9,560 nt of DNA, taken from assembly GCA_913020095.1 (NCBI GenBank), contig CAJWAH010000046.1, forward strand, positions 1 through 9,560, read 5' to 3'. The notes under the pieces are model-generated. The model was not told the DNA's origin. It saw nothing but the letters and a program-made list of their open reading frames with translations, and ran no database searches. Source of the stretch: an uncultured Synechococcus sp. Lineage in GTDB: Bacteria; Cyanobacteriota; Cyanobacteriia; PCC-6307; Cyanobiaceae. This document shows positions 9,216 through 9,560 of this stretch, piece by piece (position 1 is the first letter of the stretch; every line of letters begins with the position of its first letter). A program made the translations under genes and the position numbers.

Positions 9216-9278
9216 AGAGATTCGAACTCTCGACCCTCTCCTTGGCAAGGAGATGCTCTACCACTGAGCTACATCCGC
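9207..9278 (-). tRNA. trnG-GCC: tRNA-Gly (anticodon GCC)
   Basis: Reading the minus strand gives a full cloverleaf of 72 nt. The acceptor GCGGATG pairs perfectly with CATCCGC. The D arm is GCTC-AGTGGTA-GAGC. The anticodon arm TCTCC-TTGCCAA-GGAGA has anticodon GCC at 9246-9244. The variable loop is GGGTC and the T arm GAGAG-TTCGAAT-CTCTT (one G-T pair). The discriminator base is U, as expected for bacterial glycine tRNA. CCA is not encoded; the next bases are TGA, so it must be added by nucleotidyltransferase, which is normal in cyanobacteria. The 3' end overlaps the end of the convergent GNAT gene. It reads GGC/GGU codons. Confidence 0.97.
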
Positions 9279-9318
9279 ACTCGGGGCTTTTTCAAGCGCC
9301 GATCGGATGATCATGCAT

Positions 9319-9337
9319 GACCACCCTGCCGGCGGTC
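9319..9337 (-). terminator. Hairpin after rfbB, weak terminator candidate
   Basis: On the minus strand GACCGCC-GGCAG-GGTGGTC forms a 7-bp stem with one G-U pair and a 5-nt loop, starting 7 nt after the rfbB stop. On the plus strand the same position would be an A-C mismatch, so the structure favours minus-strand RNA. No U-run follows, so termination here is uncertain; read-through would enter tRNA-Gly. Confidence 0.35.
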
Positions 9338-9344
9338 AATCACT

Positions 9345-9560
9345 TCAAGCGCGGGTGCCAATGCGCTCACCGCTGTAGCCAGCGCGCTGCCGCACGGAGT
9401 TGCACCACTGCTGGTTTTGCAGGTACCAATCCACTGTTGCAGCCAGTCCTGCGTTGAAGTCATGGCGAGGCTGCCAGCCCAATTCACTGCTGATCCGAGC
9501 CGGATCAATGGCGTAGCGGCGGTCATGGCCTGGGCGATCCGCCACGCGCGTGATCAAGCG
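9345..9560 (-). CDS. rfbB: dTDP-glucose 4,6-dehydratase, C-terminal fragment
   Basis: The last 71 codons and the TGA (9347-9345) of a short-chain dehydrogenase-type sugar nucleotide enzyme; the rest lies right of the window. The sequence [19 protein letters not shown], then [21 protein letters not shown], matches the C-terminal end of RmlB/RfbB, where RPGHDRRYA helps bind the nucleotide sugar. The enzyme converts dTDP-glucose to dTDP-4-keto-6-deoxyglucose, the second step to dTDP-rhamnose and other deoxysugars of LPS or exopolysaccharide. The active-site Tyr and NAD motif are outside the window, so activity cannot be judged. Another NDP-sugar dehydratase, such as CDP-glucose or GDP-mannose dehydratase, is a less likely alternative. 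tRNA-Gly follows on the same strand, with 66 nt between them. Confidence 0.87.
   Translation of the reverse strand, partial: RLITRVADRPGHDRRYAIDPARISSELGWQPRHDFNAGLAATVDWYLQNQQWCNSVRQRAGYSGERIGTRA

Noticed and set aside
9279..9292. GGGGCTTTTT as a plus-strand terminator for the GNAT gene
   Set aside because: The T-run is suggestive, but only a 3-bp stem can be drawn just before it.
9311..9320. TCATGCATGA, perfect 10-bp palindrome
   Set aside because: Too short to separate from chance, and it does not extend.
9207..9560. tRNA-Gly next to a sugar gene as a genomic island boundary
   Set aside because: Integrases usually target the 3' end of a tRNA. Here the 3' end faces the GNAT gene, rfbB lies on the 5' side, and no integrase or direct repeat of the tRNA end is seen.

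Overview
The window looks like a core-genome stretch from a picocyanobacterium of the marine or brackish Synechococcus/Cyanobium type. This rests on family resemblance and not on a database search. The supporting signs are: high GC by eye; an IF-3 with the N-terminus and Lys/Pro/Ala-rich tail I associate with these organisms; a SecA with an enlarged middle insertion and no C-terminal zinc module; a Ycf52/NSI-like acetyltransferase; a tRNA gene without encoded CCA; and three copies of the cyanobacterial HIP1 octamer. Coding density is very high, and the longest gap without a gene is about 130 bases.

Layout from left to right: gyrB (minus, 3' end outside the window); a divergent spacer; miaA then infC (plus, 47 nt apart); a dienelactone-hydrolase-family gene (minus) whose stop overlaps the infC stop by 4 nt; a 91-nt divergent spacer with a clear inverted repeat; a GntR-type regulator followed 2 nt later by cysE (plus); secA (minus), converging on cysE with a hairpin that covers both stop codons; a Ycf52-like GNAT acetyltransferase (plus) whose last 9 nt overlap tRNA-Gly(GCC) (minus); and the 3' end of a dTDP-glucose 4,6-dehydratase gene, rfbB/rmlB (minus), running off the right edge.

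Most genes are housekeeping: DNA supercoiling (GyrB), tRNA modification (MiaA), translation initiation (IF-3), cysteine synthesis (CysE), protein export (SecA) and a glycine tRNA. The least understood part is the regulator between the hydrolase and cysE. It has a clear N-terminal winged helix, but I cannot name its roughly 240-residue C-terminal domain. Its 2-nt spacing to serine acetyltransferase and the palindrome upstream make it a candidate local regulator of cysteine synthesis or of the divergent hydrolase. I see no CRISPR array, insertion sequence, toxin-antitoxin pair or phage gene, and no sign of a wholly new system. The points worth a second look are regulatory elements and tight gene overlaps.
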